DNA of 8,117 nucleotides from Bacteroidota bacterium (GTDB taxonomy: Bacteria > Bacteroidota > Ignavibacteria > Kapaibacteriales > Kapaibacteriaceae). A program made the position numbers and the translations under genes. Every line of letters begins with the position of its first letter. The first letter of the stretch is position 1. Location of the stretch: NCBI GenBank assembly GCA_003488525.1, contig DNLG01000045.1:5275-13391 (forward strand). Reading direction: 5' to 3'. Shown piece after piece: positions 5,265 through 8,117 of this stretch. A model generated the notes under the pieces. That model did not search any database, was not told where the DNA came from, and worked only from the letters and a program-made list of their open reading frames with translations.

Positions 5265-8117
5265 CTATCTGGTGATGGTGATAACCTTCGACACCGTAGT
5301 GCCCCCAGCCGTCAGCTTGCAGAAGTATGCTCCGCTTGGCACCTCGGTGCCATTGTTGGATCTTCCATCCCAGCCCAAAACGTATCGTTGAGACACTCCC
5401 TCTACGACATCATCGTAGAGCAGAATCACAGGCCGGCCTAATGCATCGATGATTTCTAAGCGCACCAGGGACCGATTCGGGCATTTGAATGACAGAACGA
5501 TGCTTCCTGACGACGGATTGGGGTGAGGCTCGTCCATTGCAACATCACCATCGTTGCCCCTTGGGACGGAAACAACGCCAGAGTATGCAACTCCCGAACC
5601 CGCCTCAATCTGCCGGAGTCGATACTCAAATGCGCTATCGACTGACGCGCTCACATCCCTAAAGCTGTAGTCCATTTGCTGCGCAGATGTGCCTTTGCCG
5701 GAGACAAAACCAATTTCGCTCCATGGACGCGTCTTGCTCTGGTGGTGATCAGCGCAAGACAGACCACGTGCACGAACATCCAGAATAGTTGCACTATCCG
5801 TTGGGCGACGGTCGATGAGGAATCCGGCATTGTTCAGCTCGGATTCCGTTTGCCAGAAGAGATCCACGGCTGCGCCTCGGCGGCGAGCGTCGAAGGCTGA
5901 GAGGACGACTGGCACGAAACACGACCACGAGTAACGCCGCGGGCGTGGTCCAAAGTACGGCCGTATCATGGGAATCCACGACCCCTGAGTAAATGTCTCA
6001 AAACCTCTCACTGTTCCCTTGATGTCCAGATGCGGCAACAGTGGTGTGCCGCCGGTTGGCGCAAACCAATCAACAGTACCACTCGGACTCGACCTCAGAT
6101 TTGCAAACAGCTGGTCATTAATCATAGTCCCGCTTCGCAGACGTCGACGAAGGTTTCTGTCTGCATAGAGCGAAAGACAGCTGTCCTTGCCCGAACCCGC
6201 TTCGGTTACCATCGTTGTCACCATTCCCATGCGGTCAGCCGATGCTCCGAGCTCAATACCCCTTTCCGTTAGCTGACGGACACTGATCCAATACCGACCT
6301 CTGTTAAGCTTTAACGGCTTCGGCAGCTTGTAGGTGATGTTTCGTCCGAACTGTGGGCTACTTCCCGGTACGAGATCATCCATGCCGCGGAGTCTTACGA
6401 TCGCGGAGCCGGGCACATCAACCAGGATCTGTTCTCCTGTCTCCATCTTGAGGCTGATCTCAACCGGGTCGGGATTGCTGTTCAATTCTCCCCATAGCAT
6501 CTGATAGCCGAGGATCGAATCGCTCGCAACGATGGTAAAGCACGCTGCAATGCGATTGCCGGGAGCATTGAGCCCCTTGCCAGCGATACCAGAGAACTGA
6601 GGCAGCGGAACGTGATTGATCGCGCTGTCGGCATCGTACTCATACGCCAGAACGCTACCATGATTAATGACAACTCGCGTGCATGTGGAGTCATTTGCTG
6701 AATCAGCATCACTATCGGGAAAGAACAGCTTGGCGGAAATCGTGTACGCTCCTGGTGGCAAATCATCGAATCTGGCATCGGGAGACGGAAGTAAAACACT
6801 TGACATGGCTCGAAGAGTAGGAATTGTTATCGGGCGGAAATAGACGCAATTAATCCGATCAAGATCCGAGCCATCGGGGTCACGAGTAATCCGCACGGCT
6901 ACGGAAAATGACGGAGAGGCAACAGTGCTCAGATTCGAAAGTTGGAATCGAACAGGAACGCTTCCTAGTTGAGTAGGGGGGGCCATGGTATAGGGGTGAT
7001 GCAACCGAATCGAGCTCATCTCTATATCGGGGATCTCCTGCGTATACAGCACCTTAACATTGTCGATGAAGAAGTCGTCATTATCATCTTCGGGACCACC
7101 AGCAATCCCATGATTGAGGCAATGTGTCCGAAGACGAAAGCGGAAGTTGCGCGCCCCTTGCGCCGACCACCTAAACACCGTATCGGGAATTGGAATGAAA
7201 AGCTTCCGAAACTCAATGTCTTTACCTTCATCGTACAGATCAGGCATCAATCCCGTTCGACCCGACACGGGGTCGCTCGAGAGCTGGCGATTGTAGTCCT
7301 GGGAGTCAAATCCACGGGCATTCCCGCCCCCTCCCCAGATCTGAAATGGTTGCATGTACTCTGCACGTCGGCCTTGGTAGTCAAGAACCCACTGCTGTAC
7401 GTTGGTGATCCCGGTAACGCTATCGTCTGAAGGCCTAGCAAACTCTACAAGAAGTTTATCCGGCTCGCGGTAGGTTTTCATTTCACCGTAAGACGTCAGC
7501 ATGGCAACGCGATGTTCTGGTCCTATCAGACGCAGGTCACTAAAGCCCCTATCGGTCTTGGCACCTTTGCCCGTACGATGGTACGAGATCGATAACACAG
7601 CGCCTTTCTTCCCAAGAAGGTCTATCGGAAACGACCTCAGCTCGTCACCGCCATACTGACCGGGCTTCGGGATTTCAGAGCCGTCATGATGTACGCGGTT
7701 CATGCGAATGACTGGTGAGTTCAACACAAATTCTGAACGATTTGCACATCTACTTGTGCCAATCGGCGGTGGGGCTAGGTAGGTAGTTCGATCACCATCG
7801 ACTACTTCAGCGCCGATATTCACCCAACGAAGCGGTGATGGAATGGCCACTGAATCGAGAAGGTGAAAGCCGTCACCGGTCTCTGCTAACGTCGACAGTC
7901 GGACGAGAGCATGCAGCTTCGCCGCAATAGTATCGTCAAAAGGCCACCTGTCATCAATAGGTGCACTTTCGCTGGTAAGAGCCTCTACAGAAACCTTCGT
8001 TAAGAGGGTTCCTACATGCTTTGCGTTTAGGGGATTGGGTTCAAATGCTGGGAACACGACCTTGACATACTCATATGGCAGAACGGATCGTCCTGACGGC
8101 TCGTATGGTCTATTCGT
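5265..8117 (-). CDS. Large modular secreted protein with type IX secretion C-terminal sorting domain (5' end outside window)
   Basis: The frame is open to the right edge with no stop, so about 950 residues are visible and the true start and signal peptide lie beyond the window; GTG at 8057 is probably not the start. The N-terminal visible part has no family I can name. A segment at about 7042-7086 reads EDDNDDFFIDNVKVLY, the end of a jelly-roll (MAM/carbohydrate-binding-like) domain. It is followed by a CARDB/Ig-like stretch (IRLHHPYTMAPP ... VPVRFQLSNLS ... LPPGAYTISAKLFFPDSD). Next comes an unassigned beta-rich region, then a fibronectin-III-like module at about 5560-5909 (VVLSAFDARRRGAAVDLFWQ ... 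AFEYRLRQIEAGSG). The last 86 residues (5268-5525) are a type A Por sorting domain: HPNPSSGSIVLSF, VRLEIIDALGRPV, GWDGRSNNGTEVPSGAYFCK and a basic end. The protein should be exported, crossing the outer membrane by T9SS and being surface-anchored or released. No catalytic motif is evident. Confidence 0.85.
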   Translation of the reverse strand, partial: TNRPYEPSGRSVLPYEYVKVVFPAFEPNPLNAKHVGTLLTKVSVEALTSESAPIDDRWPFDDTIAAKLHALVRLSTLAETGDGFHLLDSVAIPSPLRWVNIGAEVVDGDRTTYLAPPPIGTSRCANRSEFVLNSPVIRMNRVHHDGSEIPKPGQYGGDELRSFPIDLLGKKGAVLSISYHRTGKGAKTDRGFSDLRLIGPEHRVAMLTSYGEMKTYREPDKLLVEFARPSDDSVTGITNVQQWVLDYQGRRAEYMQPFQIWGGGGNARGFDSQDYNRQLSSDPVSGRTGLMPDLYDEGKDIEFRKLFIPIPDTVFRWSAQGARNFRFRLRTHCLNHGIAGGPEDDNDDFFIDNVKVLYTQEIPDIEMSSIRLHHPYTMAPPTQLGSVPVRFQLSNLSTVASPSFSVAVRITRDPDGSDLDRINCVYFRPITIPTLRAMSSVLLPSPDARFDDLPPGAYTISAKLFFPDSDADSANDSTCTRVVINHGSVLAYEYDADSAINHVPLPQFSGIAGKGLNAPGNRIAACFTIVASDSILGYQMLWGELNSNPDPVEISLKMETGEQILVDVPGSAIVRLRGMDDLVPGSSPQFGRNITYKLPKPLKLNRGRYWISVRQLTERGIELGASADRMGMVTTMVTEAGSGKDSCLSLYADRNLRRRLRSGTMINDQLFANLRSSPSGTVDWFAPTGGTPLLPHLDIKGTVRGFETFTQGSWIPMIRPYFGPRPRRYSWSCFVPVVLSAFDARRRGAAVDLFWQTESELNNAGFLIDRRPTDSATILDVRARGLSCADHHQSKTRPWSEIGFVSGKGTSAQQMDYSFRDVSASVDSAFEYRLRQIEAGSGVAYSGVVSVPRGNDGDVAMDEPHPNPSSGSIVLSFKCPNRSLVRLEIIDALGRPVILLYDDVVEGVSQRYVLGWDGRSNNGTEVPSGAYFCKLTAGGTTVSKVITITR
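5268..5525 (-). other. Type IX secretion C-terminal sorting domain (T9SS type A)
   Basis: This is the final 86 residues of the large secreted protein. It starts at PNPSSG, the usual opening of the sorting domain, continues with the 'V-L-I-DALGRPV' strand and the FlgD-like 'GWDGRSNNGTEVPSGAYF' block, and ends in TTVSKVITITR, the usual hydrophobic strand with a terminal basic residue. In T9SS organisms this domain directs transport through the outer membrane and is normally cleaved at the cell surface. Confidence 0.88.

Noticed and set aside
5266..5285. GGTGATGGTGAT short tandem repeat at the end of the secreted-protein gene
   Set aside because: It simply encodes the Ile-Thr-Ile-Thr end of the sorting domain and is too short to call a repeat element or recombination site.
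6969..7430. 153-codon plus-strand open frame opposite the secreted protein
   Set aside because: Antisense to a continuous 950-codon frame with recognisable domains; no supporting motif.

Overview
The window looks like chromosomal DNA from a Bacteroidota/Chlorobi-type bacterium; a Candidatus Kapabacteria-like lineage would fit. The large protein at the right end finishes in a type IX secretion (Por) C-terminal sorting domain. The start codons mostly lack a Shine-Dalgarno sequence. The left two-thirds is GC-rich. The lineage is an inference from these traits, not from a database match.

Layout. A tightly packed leftward (minus-strand) cluster fills about 1-4001. In transcription order it holds a small three-span membrane protein of unknown function (3426-4001), an AtuA/DUF1446-family protein (2052-3410), an exported DUF2279/YfiM-like protein (1082-2062), a family 2 glycosyltransferase (315-1085), and the 5' part of purM (1-281), which runs off the left edge. 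The junctions are a 15-nt gap, an 11-nt overlap, a 4-nt TTGA overlap and a 33-nt gap, so the cluster reads as one operon. An 88-bp divergent spacer (4002-4089) separates it from a rightward rodZ-like gene (4090-5130), which encodes an N-terminal HTH, one membrane span, a DUF4115-like domain and an unusual long basic tail.

Right side. Eight bases after rodZ, on the opposite strand, lies a 40-codon remnant with no start codon (5139-5261). It reads as the end of a CBS domain of the KpsF/KdsD (arabinose-5-phosphate isomerase) type. It abuts, in the same frame and behind tandem stops TAG-TAA, the 3' end of a large modular secreted protein gene (5265-8117, 5' end outside the window). That gene looks lower in GC than its neighbours in hand-counted lines. 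The simplest reading is that rodZ once faced an intact kdsD-like gene tail to tail, and that an insertion, replacement or deletion brought in the secreted-protein gene and left only the kdsD tail. A chimeric assembly join must also be excluded.

Function. The cluster mixes nucleotide synthesis (purM), envelope functions (glycosyltransferase, exported DUF2279 protein, RodZ) and an AtuA-family protein of uncertain biochemistry. I see no RNA gene, CRISPR array, insertion sequence or convincing terminator. I found no clear new defence or mobile system; the most interesting signal is the broken CBS/KdsD tail and the junction beside it.
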